64,000 nucleotides of DNA, taken from positions 124,001 to 188,000 of the forward strand of contig NZ_JALBWV010000007.1 in assembly GCF_022678645.1 (NCBI RefSeq), given 5' to 3'. Below, in pieces: positions 26,941-36,022 of this stretch. Numbering within the stretch: the stretch's first letter is position 1; the number at the start of each line of letters is the position of its first letter. This DNA comes from Saccharopolyspora soli (lineage in GTDB: Bacteria > Actinomycetota > Actinomycetes > Mycobacteriales > Pseudonocardiaceae). The notes under the pieces are model-generated. The model had not been told where the DNA came from. It did no database searches and worked only from the letters and a program-made list of their open reading frames with translations. Position numbers and translations under genes: made by a program.

Positions 26941-27013
26941 GCCAGTCCACCAGCGATTTCCCATCTGCTGAGCGGCTTTGACGGCATCCTCGCGCGGTGC
27001 TTTCATCAGTGCC

Positions 27014-27094
27014 ATGACGCTGGGACCGCTGCTCGTGCAGCGCGCGCACATCGACCTGTTGTGGGTCGCTTCCGCGGCTTGTCCGCGCGGTTGA
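27014..27094 (+). CDS. Short cysteine-type leader peptide (26 residues)
   Basis: ATG 27014 to TGA 27092-27094 encodes a peptide with core QRAHIDLLWVASAACPRG. It matches the actinobacterial leader-peptide pattern RxHxDLxRxxSAxC, usually found upstream of sulfur-metabolism or transport operons and thought to report cysteine supply. Here it lies 156 nt before an orphan winged-helix regulator on the same strand. No strong ribosome site was identified. The pattern match is seen; cysteine-dependent attenuation is inference. Confidence 0.6.
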   Translation: MTLGPLLVQRAHIDLLWVASAACPRG

Positions 27095-27250
27095 TCTCCC
27101 CTGCCCCGGCGTCGCACTCCAGCTCACCCGAACCCCCGGACGCCGGTGCGCCTTCGCCTCGCCGGTGACGTGCCGCCGAGGTGCGTTGTTCGCGCCGGTG
27201 TCGGCGGAAATCCCGTACCGGCACCGCGATGTGGGACGGAGACCTGTGTC

Positions 27251-27811
27251 ATGACGCTGGGAGCTGCTTTCGGGGAGCCGACGGGGTCGGACTCCCCCGA
27301 CGTTCGGCCGGTGGAGGGCGCGGTTGTCGAGGTGACCGCCCGGTTCGTCGTCGCCCGCCACGACCTGCCCGCGCTGCAACGGGATTTCGCCCGGAAGCTC
27401 CGCGCACTCGCGAACCTGCCGAACCAGTCCAATGTGGAAATCCAAACTGGACCGGAGGTGCCGCACCTGCGATCGCTGCCCACCCCGGCGGAGCCGGAAC
27501 TGCGGATCCTGGTGGCGCCGCGCAAGGTGGTGCGCGCGGACGGAACGCTCGTCGAGCTGACTCGCTTGGAGTTCGACCTGCTGCTGTTCCTCTGCCAGAA
27601 TCCGGGGCGGGTGCACCAGCGCGGGGCGCTGCTCAACGCCGTCTGGCACCTCAACAGCACCCCGAGCACCCGCACGGTCGACGTGCACATCCGCCGGATC
27701 CGCAGCAAGCTCGGGCCCGACCTGGACCTGATCACCACGGTGCGCGGGGTCGGGTACCGGCTGGACCGGACCACCGAGGTCAGCATCGAGCCCGATCCTT
27801 ACGCGTCCTGA
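27251..27811 (+). CDS. Orphan winged-helix transcriptional regulator (OmpR/PhoB-type effector domain, no receiver)
   Basis: A 186-residue protein. The C-terminal ~95 residues form a Trans_reg_C winged helix: VELTRLEFDLLLFLC, RVHQRGALLNAVW, TRTVDVHIRRIRSKLG and TTVRGVGYRL. The N-terminal ~75 residues (VVEVTARFVVARHDLPALQRDF...) are not a receiver domain; no phospho-acceptor Asp context is seen. ATG 27251 with GGAG upstream; longer in-frame starts exist. A cysteine-type leader peptide precedes it, so its expression may depend on sulfur status. Target genes unknown. Confidence 0.85.
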   Translation: MTLGAAFGEPTGSDSPDVRPVEGAVVEVTARFVVARHDLPALQRDFARKLRALANLPNQSNVEIQTGPEVPHLRSLPTPAEPELRILVAPRKVVRADGTLVELTRLEFDLLLFLCQNPGRVHQRGALLNAVWHLNSTPSTRTVDVHIRRIRSKLGPDLDLITTVRGVGYRLDRTTEVSIEPDPYAS

Positions 27812-27855
27812 GCGCCGCAGGTGACGAGCCGGGCCGGATTGGGTAGCCGGGAGGC

Positions 27856-28134
27856 ATGCCGAAGCGCAAGCGCGAGGACTACGAGCGGGGGCTGCCCGGC
27901 TACCACGACCCGATGGCCGGTTTCGCCGGAGCGCCCTACGCGCGAAGCGCACTCACCCTGCGGCTCTGGTTGGCCGGGTTCGGTCTGGTGTTCTGCGCGG
28001 TCGCGGCCGTGCTGGTGTTGCGGTCCAGTGCGGAGCTGGCGTGGCTGGGCTGGGTGCTGGCGGTGCTGGCCCTGATCGCCGCGGTCGACTTCGGCTGGGT
28101 GTTGCACCGCAAGCGCCGCGGCGAACCCGGCTGA
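27856..28134 (+). CDS. Small two-helix membrane protein (resembles DUF6343)
   Basis: A 92-residue protein. A charged N terminus (MPKRKREDYERG) precedes two hydrophobic helices at about residues 37-57 and 62-80, and a basic tail. The segment APYARSALTLRLWLA resembles actinobacterial DUF6343 proteins, though I am not certain of that assignment. It lies 44 nt after the winged-helix regulator and may be co-transcribed. The 28135-28409 gap that follows holds a GTCCACGGTGGAG motif and the promoter of the next gene. Confidence 0.65.
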   Translation: MPKRKREDYERGLPGYHDPMAGFAGAPYARSALTLRLWLAGFGLVFCAVAAVLVLRSSAELAWLGWVLAVLALIAAVDFGWVLHRKRRGEPG

Positions 28135-28409
28135 TGATCGAGCGCCCGATCACCAGCGTCGCTCCCCTTTGTCCACGGTGGAGCGGCGTTGACCGGGGGT
28201 GACCGGTTCGCGCATGCTGGTGCCCAACGATCGTCGGGCCGAATCCGGGTGGCACCAGTGAGTAGCCCTGTGTCAACGTCAGTGCTCATCAACGGCACCT
28301 CAGGGGACCGTGACGCAAGCCAGCCACCAGAAACCGCGAAACGGCAGATTGGGCGGAACGCGACCACCACTGAGAATCGCGGAGAGGCGGTACTGGAGGC
28401 GGACCAGTC

Positions 28410-29702
28410 ATGAGCGTGGTGATCGGCATCGTGGTGCATGCGCGCCGCTTCGACATCTTCGAGCAAGCCGCGCGGACCGTGACCGGGGTGACCCTGCGCT
28501 GGGCCGTCTACCACCAGCAATCGGAGATCGGCGACCGCGTGCGCGAGTTGCTCGCGCAGCCGCGCATGGACGGCGTCCTGCTGGGCCTGCTGCCCTTCGA
28601 GTTGGCCCGCGACCTGCTCCCGGAGTCGGTGGTGGTGGCGGTCCCGCAGCCGTCCGCGTTGGACTTGGCGTTGGCGTTCGCGCGAATGCGCGCCGAGTTC
28701 CCGCTCGAAACACCGGTGAGCATCGACACCTTCGGACAGGAGATCGTCAACGAGGTCACCACCGCGCTGGGGGTGGACGCGACATCGCTGCCCTACGCGC
28801 CCGGACAACGGACTGCCGACATCGTCGAGCACCACCGGAGCGCGATGCGCGAACGCGGCGGTGTCGTCATCACCATGCGCATGGACGTGGCGGACCAGCT
28901 GCGCCCTGACGTGCCGGTCATCAACAGCAGCACCGTGCCCTCGACCGTCCGCGCCGATCTGCACGAGCTCGTGCTGCGGATCCATTCCGGACAGGCCAAC
29001 GCCTTCCGGTTCACCGCGGGGATCTTCCAGGTGCGCGACCGTGCCAGCGAGATCGATGTCGAGCAAGCGCGGAGCGGCCTGACGAACCTGCTGCTGCACA
29101 ATCCGGACATGGCCGGGGCGTGGGTGGAGAACCACGGGCGTCGCGGGCTGGTCGTCTTCGCGCACAAGGCGTTGTTCGAACGCGCCACCGCGCGCTGGCG
29201 GGTCGTGCCGATCCTGCGGCAGGCCGAGGAACTGCTGGGCATCAGCGCCGACGCGGGCTTCGGGATCGGCGGCTCGGCGCGCACCAGCGTCTCGCTCGCC
29301 GAACGCGCCGCGGCCCGCGCGGCGACGGAGTCCGAGCCGTCCGGATTTCTCATCGAGGACAACGGCGTGATCATCGGGCCGATGAACCGGGACCAGAGCC
29401 TGGCCGAGTTCACCTACCGAGACCACGGAGCGGCCCTGGAACGCCTCGCCCGCGACGCCGGACTCAGCCCCACCACGCTGTCCAGACTGGTAGCCGTCGA
29501 GCGCAACCTGCACGGCCGCCCGGTCGCACCGAGCGAATTGGCCGCACTGCTGGGAATCACCGATCCCAGCGGCCGCCGAGTGATCCGCAAACTGCAAGCC
29601 GCCGGTCTCGCCGTCGCCGAAGGCATCGCGCAACACGCCCGCAAAGGACGGCCCACTCGGCTGTACCGCCTCCGCCTGGACGACGCGCTGAGCGAGGACT
29701 GA
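28410..29702 (+). CDS. Putative transcriptional regulator with novel N-terminal domain and C-terminal winged helix
   Basis: A 430-residue protein not placed in a known family. The N-terminal ~190 residues look like an alpha/beta sensor (MSVVIGIVVHARRFDIFEQAA...). The middle contains a GGDEF/HD-like helical stretch with no catalytic motifs. The C-terminal ~100 residues hold two HTH-like segments: ALERLARDAGLSPTTLSRLVA, then a wing region APSELAALLGITDPSGRRVIRKLQAAGL. ATG 28410 has GGAGG upstream. It immediately precedes the CUT1 ABC transporter operon and is probably its regulator (inference from position). Confidence 0.7.
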   Translation: MSVVIGIVVHARRFDIFEQAARTVTGVTLRWAVYHQQSEIGDRVRELLAQPRMDGVLLGLLPFELARDLLPESVVVAVPQPSALDLALAFARMRAEFPLETPVSIDTFGQEIVNEVTTALGVDATSLPYAPGQRTADIVEHHRSAMRERGGVVITMRMDVADQLRPDVPVINSSTVPSTVRADLHELVLRIHSGQANAFRFTAGIFQVRDRASEIDVEQARSGLTNLLLHNPDMAGAWVENHGRRGLVVFAHKALFERATARWRVVPILRQAEELLGISADAGFGIGGSARTSVSLAERAAARAATESEPSGFLIEDNGVIIGPMNRDQSLAEFTYRDHGAALERLARDAGLSPTTLSRLVAVERNLHGRPVAPSELAALLGITDPSGRRVIRKLQAAGLAVAEGIAQHARKGRPTRLYRLRLDDALSED

Positions 29703-29821
29703 ATCCCACCGCCCGATCGGTAACACGCGCTTATCGCGAGGTGTTCAGTTTTTCGTTGCGATGCGTTGACCATTCAGTGGTCGTCGTGCATGCTCGCTGC
29801 ACCACGAGAAAAGCACCAATT

Positions 29822-29836
29822 ACGAACCTGGTTCGT
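29822..29836. promoter_or_regulatory. Candidate operator before the sugar ABC operon
   Basis: ACGAACC-T-GGTTCGT is a perfect 15-bp inverted repeat 43 bases before the binding-protein start. It lies downstream of a TTGACC at 29766-29771, a plausible -35. The odd length and AT-rich flanks suit a dimeric repressor or activator such as the upstream regulator or the LacI protein. Confidence 0.5.
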
Positions 29837-29878
29837 TAGTGATCGCGCCGATCGCGGGCGATCGAGAGGGGTGCTGCC

Positions 29879-31177
29879 ATGGACCGTCGAAGTCTGCTCA
29901 AGGCGATGCCGCTGCTCGCCGCGCCGGGACTGCTGGCCGGTTGTGGTCGCGCGGCGCTGGCTGGCGTGGTGCGCTTCGAGGGCTGGGATTACGAAGCCGG
30001 GCTGGTGCAGCAGAACGTGGACCGGTTCATGCGGCTCAACCCCGATGTTCCAGTCGAGTACACACCGATCACCAGCGCGCAGTTCATCCAGAAGATCACC
30101 GCCGAATTCATGGGCGGCGGCGGTCCGGACGTGCTCTACATGTACGACGATTCCCTGGCCGCCTCGGTGGAAGCCGAATACCTGCAACCGCTCGACGGAA
30201 TCGCGGGCGTGGACGAGATCTACCAAGCGGCGTACCCGTCGGTCGCGGCGGCGATGACCTACCAGGGCAAGCGCTACGGACTGCCCTACTACACCGACTC
30301 CCAGGGCCTGGTCTACAACGCCGACCTGCTGCGCCGGGCCGGGATCAGCACGCCGCCCCGAACGCTCGACGAACTCGAAGCGCAGGCGTTGCGCATCAAG
30401 GCCGCCGGTCTGCTGGAATACCCGATCGGTTTGGCCGCGCAGCTCAGCGACACGGCGATGATGTGGATCTGGGCTTTGGTGCACGCCAACGAATCCGATC
30501 TGTTCGACCGGTCGCGGCCGGTGATGGCCCGTTCCGGCTCGGCGTTCGTCGCGATCCTGGAGTGGTTGCAACGCGCGACGCAGCGTTCTCGGGTGCTCGA
30601 CCCAGCGTCCATCCAGACCCTGCCGGTTCCGCTGGACAACGCCATGATGGCCGGGCGGTACGCGTTCACCTTGGCGCCGCGCTATTCGCTGCGCAACTAC
30701 AACAATCCCGAGAAATCGACCACGGCGGGCGCGATGCTGCTCGCCGCGGTGCCCACCCTCGACGGGCGCACCGAAGGCACCGCGAGCACCGCCCGGATGT
30801 ACTGCCTGAGCAGGGAAACCGAGGTCCGCGACAAGGGCATTCGACTGCTGCACTACCTAGGCGGCTTCGACGAGCACGGGGTGCCCTACACCGCGAAGTT
30901 CTGGTTCGTCCAGCGCGGACTCGGCTTCGCCTACGACTCGTTGCGCGCGGATTCCGAAGTGGACGCCACACTGCGCAAGTTCGCCGATCCGACGGCGTAT
31001 GCATACCTCGCGGAAGTCAGCCGGGCGCGCAGCATCCTGTCCGTGCCGTGGTACGCGGAATTCGAGGCGGCGCTGCAACGAGCAATGCAGCGGGTGCTCA
31101 CCGGCGGCGCCGCGCCGAGCGCTGCCGCTGCGGAGCTGGACCGCGCGGCAGCGTCGTTGGCCAGCCGGTACGCATAG
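29879..31177 (+). CDS. Extracellular sugar-binding lipoprotein of a CUT1 ABC importer
   Basis: A 432-residue family 1 solute-binding protein. The signal peptide has RR near the start (MDRRSLLKAMPLLAAPGLLAGC) and lipobox LAGC, with lipidated Cys about residue 22. The mature part has the family pattern VEYTPITSAQFIQKITAEFMGGGGPDVLYMYDDSLA. It captures an oligosaccharide or sugar acid outside the membrane and delivers it to the two permeases that follow. ATG 29879 with GAGAGGGG upstream; 8 nt before the next ATG. Confidence 0.92.
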   Translation: MDRRSLLKAMPLLAAPGLLAGCGRAALAGVVRFEGWDYEAGLVQQNVDRFMRLNPDVPVEYTPITSAQFIQKITAEFMGGGGPDVLYMYDDSLAASVEAEYLQPLDGIAGVDEIYQAAYPSVAAAMTYQGKRYGLPYYTDSQGLVYNADLLRRAGISTPPRTLDELEAQALRIKAAGLLEYPIGLAAQLSDTAMMWIWALVHANESDLFDRSRPVMARSGSAFVAILEWLQRATQRSRVLDPASIQTLPVPLDNAMMAGRYAFTLAPRYSLRNYNNPEKSTTAGAMLLAAVPTLDGRTEGTASTARMYCLSRETEVRDKGIRLLHYLGGFDEHGVPYTAKFWFVQRGLGFAYDSLRADSEVDATLRKFADPTAYAYLAEVSRARSILSVPWYAEFEAALQRAMQRVLTGGAAPSAAAAELDRAAASLASRYA

Positions 31178-31185
31178 GGGGCGTG

Positions 31186-32091
31186 ATGACGAGTGCGGAG
31201 TTGTCGGTGCGACGAGCCGACGCGAAGCGGGCTTACCTGCTCAACGCCCCCGCGATGGTCATCCTGTTCGCCCTGGTGGCCTATCCGATCGGCTATTCGC
31301 TGTGGGTGAGCCTGCACCAGTTCAACCTCAAGCGTCCCAAGGACATCGAGTTCATCGGGCTGGGCAACTACCTGACGCTCTGGCAGGATCCTGCTTTCCT
31401 GCAGTCGCTGCGCACCACCGGGCTGTTCGTGCTGGTCGTCGTGTCGATGACAGTGGTCCTGGCGCTCTCGCTGGCGATGGTGCTCAACGAGTCGTTCCTC
31501 GGCCGCGGACCGCTGCGGAGCCTGGCGCTGCTGCCGTGGGCCATGCCGGGGGTGGTCAACGGCCTGATGTGGCGGACCATCTTCGACGCGAAAACCGGTG
31601 CGCTCAACGGGTTGCTCACCGAACTCGGCCTGATCGACAGCTACCAGGCGTGGCTGGCCTCGCCGGTCGGCGCGTTCCTGCTCGCGGCCTTCGCCCAGGT
31701 CTGGAACATGTTGCCGTTCGCGGTGATCCTGCTGCTGGCCGGGCTTTCGGCGATCCCGTCGGACCTCTACGACGCGGCGCGGGTGGACCGCGCCGGGGTC
31801 GTGCAGCGGTTCCGCGAGGTGACCCTGCCCTGGTTGCTGCATCCGCTGCTGATCGTGCTGATCCTGGAAACGATGAACTCGTTCCGGGCCTTCGACACGA
31901 TCTACGTGCTCACCGGCGGTGGTCCCGGCGAGGCGACGAACATCATCGCGGTGCTCAGCGTGCGCACCGCGTTGACCTACACCGACTTCGGGCTGGGCAG
32001 CGCTTACGCGTGGGTCATCACGCTGATCACGTTCGTGATCTCGGTCGGCTACGTCGCGGCCCTCTACCGGAAGGGGAACTTCGAGGTATGA
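31186..32091 (+). CDS. Sugar ABC transporter permease, MalF-type
   Basis: A 301-residue permease with about six helices. The cytoplasmic EAA-type loop is AIPSDLYDAARVDRAGVVQRFREVTLPWL (about residues 199-227). It opens with APAMVILFALVAYPIGYSLWVSL, as in CUT1 UgpA/MalF proteins. ATG 31186 preceded by AGGGGG; an in-frame GTG lies just before it. Its stop overlaps the next start as ATGA, indicating translational coupling. Confidence 0.93.
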   Translation: MTSAELSVRRADAKRAYLLNAPAMVILFALVAYPIGYSLWVSLHQFNLKRPKDIEFIGLGNYLTLWQDPAFLQSLRTTGLFVLVVVSMTVVLALSLAMVLNESFLGRGPLRSLALLPWAMPGVVNGLMWRTIFDAKTGALNGLLTELGLIDSYQAWLASPVGAFLLAAFAQVWNMLPFAVILLLAGLSAIPSDLYDAARVDRAGVVQRFREVTLPWLLHPLLIVLILETMNSFRAFDTIYVLTGGGPGEATNIIAVLSVRTALTYTDFGLGSAYAWVITLITFVISVGYVAALYRKGNFEV

Positions 32092-32978
32092 CTGGACATT
32101 CCCCGCCACTGCGCTACCGGATCCGGTGGAAGAAGATCTTTGTGACGGTGGCCGCGATCGCCTTCGCGGCGTACCTGTTCCTGCCGTTCTACTGGATCCT
32201 CGCGATGAGCTTCATGCGCGAGGTGGACGCGATCGCGGTGCCGCCGAACTGGATTCCGCCGAACCCGACGCTGGACAACTACGCCAGCTTCACCCAACCC
32301 GACCAGGTCGAGGTGCTGGTGGGCGGCCGGGCGATCAAGGAAACCCCGTACGCGCTGGGCAACAGCATGGTGGTCGCCACCTCGACGGCGCTGCTCAACC
32401 TGGTGCTGGCGGTGCCCGCCGCCTACGCCTTCTCCCGGCTGCGGTTCACCGGCAGCCGGTTCTTGCTGGTCGGCTACCTGGTGACCAGGATGGTGCCCAG
32501 CGTGGCGATCATCATCCCGTTCTACCTGATGATGCGCGCGCTCGGGTTGCTCGACACCTACTGGGCGCTGATCCTGTCGTACCTGACGTTCTCGCTGCCG
32601 GTCACGATCTGGGTGCTCAAGGACTTCTTCCGCACCGTGCCGCGGGAATTGGAGGACGCCGCGCGGATCGACCGCTGCGGTTGGCTGCGCACCATCTGGT
32701 CGGTGTTCCTGCCGGTCGCCGCGCCGGGTCTGGTGGCGGCCGCGGTGTTCTCCTTCATGACCGCCTGGAACGAGTTCATGTTCGCCCTGTTCATGACCTC
32801 CACCGAGGCGGCCAAGACGATGCCGGTGGTGGCGGCGAACTTCGCCACCGACATCAACACCCAGTTCACGCTGATGGCCGCCGCCGGGGTGGTCGCCGTG
32901 GTGCCGCCACTGGTGCTGGCGCTGTTCTTCCAGCGGTTGATCGTGCGCGGCATGGCCGCCGGATCGGTGAAGGGATGA
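32088..32978 (+). CDS. Sugar ABC transporter permease, MalG-type
   Basis: A 296-residue permease with about six helices. The EAA loop is TVPRELEDAARIDRCGWLRTIWSVFLPVAAPG (about residues 183-214), and the C terminus QRLIVRGMAAGSVKG is typical of MalG/UgpE. It overlaps the first permease by 4 nt and is followed 7 nt later by the ATPase gene. A periplasmic-side segment VEVLVGGRAIKETPYALGNS is usual for this group. Confidence 0.93.
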   Translation: MTGHSPPLRYRIRWKKIFVTVAAIAFAAYLFLPFYWILAMSFMREVDAIAVPPNWIPPNPTLDNYASFTQPDQVEVLVGGRAIKETPYALGNSMVVATSTALLNLVLAVPAAYAFSRLRFTGSRFLLVGYLVTRMVPSVAIIIPFYLMMRALGLLDTYWALILSYLTFSLPVTIWVLKDFFRTVPRELEDAARIDRCGWLRTIWSVFLPVAAPGLVAAAVFSFMTAWNEFMFALFMTSTEAAKTMPVVAANFATDINTQFTLMAAAGVVAVVPPLVLALFFQRLIVRGMAAGSVKG

Positions 32979-32985
32979 GGGGCTG

Positions 32986-34083
<1,098 letters not shown>

Positions 34084-34108
34084 GAGGAGGCACAAATTGA
34101 CTTGCGTG

Positions 34109-34171
34109 GCGGTGCGGGTAGCGGAACCTCAGAAGCCTTCTCGACTCCGGGATCCCCGACATCATGTATGC
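34109..34171. repeat. Dispersed intergenic repeat, copy B
   Basis: This is the second copy of the element at 3959-4023; it shares TAGCGGAACCTCAGA, CGGGATCCCCGACATCA and GTATGCC. It sits between the transporter ATPase stop and the first esterase start within the catabolic island, where its insertion would separate the two parts of the operon. Confidence 0.7.
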
Positions 34172-34229
34172 CGGTTCGAGCCCGTCCACAGCCCTTATCC
34201 GCGCGAACTCCAACTCCAGGAAGGTGCAC

Positions 34230-35165
34230 ATGACCAGGAATCCGGAGTCAGCCGACATCACCGTGGACCGCCCGCCGGATTTCGACGAGTTCTGGACCCA
34301 GTCGCAACGCCTGCTCGACGCGGTACCCGCCCAACCCCGGCTCACCCATCGACCGGACCTGTCCACCGACGCGGTCGAGGTGCACGAACTGCACTACACC
34401 AGCTACCAGGACGTCCGCATCGCCGCGTGGTGCACCGCGCCGACCGGCGCGTCCGGCAGGCTGCCAGCGGTCGCGCACATCCCCGGCTACATCTCCGAGC
34501 CGTCGATCCTGAAGTCCTGGTCCCGGCGCGGCTACGTCACGGTCGGGCTGGCACCGCGCGGCAAACTGCGCTCCAACACCGCGGTCAACCCCGGATATCC
34601 GGGCCTGCTGACGCAGCACATCATCGACCGGTTCAGCTACGGTTACCGCGGTTTCTACCTCGACGTGATCCGCGGTCTCGACGTGCTCGCCCAACTGCCG
34701 CTGGTGGATCCCGACCGGATCGGGGTGTTCGGTTCCAGCCAGGGCGGCGGGCTCGGCATCATGGCCTCAGCGCTGCGGCCGGAGCTGGTCAAGTGCGTCG
34801 CCTCGGGCGCCCCGTACCTGTGCGGCATCATGGCCGCGACCCGGTTGACGCATTCCTACCCCTACGAGGAGATCACCGAATACCTGCGCGTCCACCCGGA
34901 CCACGAACCACTGGTGGCCGAGACGGCGGAATACTACGACGGCTTGAACTTCGCACCGCAGGTGACCTCCCCGGCGCTGGTCCACTTGGGACTGCGCGAC
35001 GACGTGTGCCCACCGGAGACCGGCTACGCGGTGTACCGGAAGTTGGCCGGTCCCAAGCAGTTGCTCACCTACGCCCGATCCGCGCACGACGCGGGCCGAC
35101 GCTTGGTGGAACCCAAGATAAGGGACTTCATCGACGGTTTTCTGCAACCGGTGGAGGCGCACTGA
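34230..35165 (+). CDS. Acetylxylan-esterase-like (AXE1/CE7) alpha/beta hydrolase
   Basis: A 311-residue AXE1-domain protein. Nucleophile elbow VFGSSQGGGLGIMA (Ser about residue 173), catalytic Asp in LRDDVCPPETGYAVYRKL and His in ARSAHDAGR form a complete triad. CE7 enzymes deacetylate xylooligosaccharides and other acetylated compounds in the cytosol. Here it follows a sugar importer, so removal of acyl groups from an imported glycoside or sugar acid is likely. ATG 34230 has AGGAAGG upstream; the stop overlaps the next start. Confidence 0.88.
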   Translation: MTRNPESADITVDRPPDFDEFWTQSQRLLDAVPAQPRLTHRPDLSTDAVEVHELHYTSYQDVRIAAWCTAPTGASGRLPAVAHIPGYISEPSILKSWSRRGYVTVGLAPRGKLRSNTAVNPGYPGLLTQHIIDRFSYGYRGFYLDVIRGLDVLAQLPLVDPDRIGVFGSSQGGGLGIMASALRPELVKCVASGAPYLCGIMAATRLTHSYPYEEITEYLRVHPDHEPLVAETAEYYDGLNFAPQVTSPALVHLGLRDDVCPPETGYAVYRKLAGPKQLLTYARSAHDAGRRLVEPKIRDFIDGFLQPVEAH

Positions 35166-36022
35166 TGCGATTCGACGAGTACTGGCGGCAGGTCGACACC
35201 GAGCTGGCGGGGTTCCCGGCCCGGCCGTCGCTGACCCCGACCCCGGCCCGTTCAACGGCCGATTTCACCGGTTTCGAGGTGCGGCTGACCGGCCTCGCCT
35301 CGTACCGGCTGTTCGGCTACCTCAGCGTTCCCACCGGCAGCGGCCCGTTCCCGGCGCTGCTGGAGACGCCGCGCCACGGGAGCGTCAACCACGTCCCCGA
35401 CTACCAGGACCGGATGCGGTACGTGGTGTTCACCGCGATGCATCGCGGACAGCGGCTCGCGGACAGTCCGTTCGCCGCGTCGTACCCCGGCCTGTTCACC
35501 CTCGGCATCGACGCGCCGGAGACGTTCATCTACCGCGGTATCGTGGCGGACTGCCTGCGCGCCGCCGAATTCCTCTTCGACCGCCCCGAGATCGACCCGC
35601 AGCGGGTCGGCATTTCCGGCGATGACCTCGCACTGCTCACCGCCGCTCGGCGGCCGGGCTTCGCCGCGATCCGGGTGACCGGACCGCTGCTGCACCAACC
35701 GCTGACCCGTCGGCACGGCACTGACGAATACCCGCTGGAAGAGCTCAACGACCGGCTCCGGCACCGCCCGGACGACGAATCCGCCCTCGCCGAAACGCTT
35801 TCGCTGTTCGAACCGACCCGGCACGCGACGGCCATCAAGGCGCGCACGCTGCTCGCCACCTCCGATCCGTCGCCGTGGCACGAATCGCTGCTCACCGCGC
35901 TCGCGCCGGAAACCTACTCGCGCACCGACGACGAAGCCGACGACGCGGTGGAACTGGACGCGTGGCTGGCCCGCTGCCTGGGTGTCGAGCCCCGGTCCCG
36001 GTTTCTGGATGATGCCCGATGA
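35165..36022 (+). CDS. Second AXE1-like hydrolase, divergent
   Basis: A 285-residue homologue of the preceding esterase, shorter and more diverged. The N-terminal architecture matches (MRFDEYWRQVDTELAGF...; SYRLFGYLSVPTGSGPFPALLETPRHGS). The Ser elbow is VGISGDDLALL in place of the usual GxSQGG, and the expected Asp region is reduced (LLATSDPSPWHES). It may retain a shifted catalytic triad or act as a non-catalytic partner. The start overlaps the previous stop (TGATG), and its own stop overlaps the next start by 4 nt, so the three genes are tightly coupled. Confidence 0.8.
   Translation: MRFDEYWRQVDTELAGFPARPSLTPTPARSTADFTGFEVRLTGLASYRLFGYLSVPTGSGPFPALLETPRHGSVNHVPDYQDRMRYVVFTAMHRGQRLADSPFAASYPGLFTLGIDAPETFIYRGIVADCLRAAEFLFDRPEIDPQRVGISGDDLALLTAARRPGFAAIRVTGPLLHQPLTRRHGTDEYPLEELNDRLRHRPDDESALAETLSLFEPTRHATAIKARTLLATSDPSPWHESLLTALAPETYSRTDDEADDAVELDAWLARCLGVEPRSRFLDDAR

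Noticed and set aside
28189..28413. A 74-codon plus-strand ORF overlapping the regulator start
   Set aside because: Although its stop overlaps the next ATG, its codon usage is atypical and no ribosome site or domain is seen; probably leader sequence.
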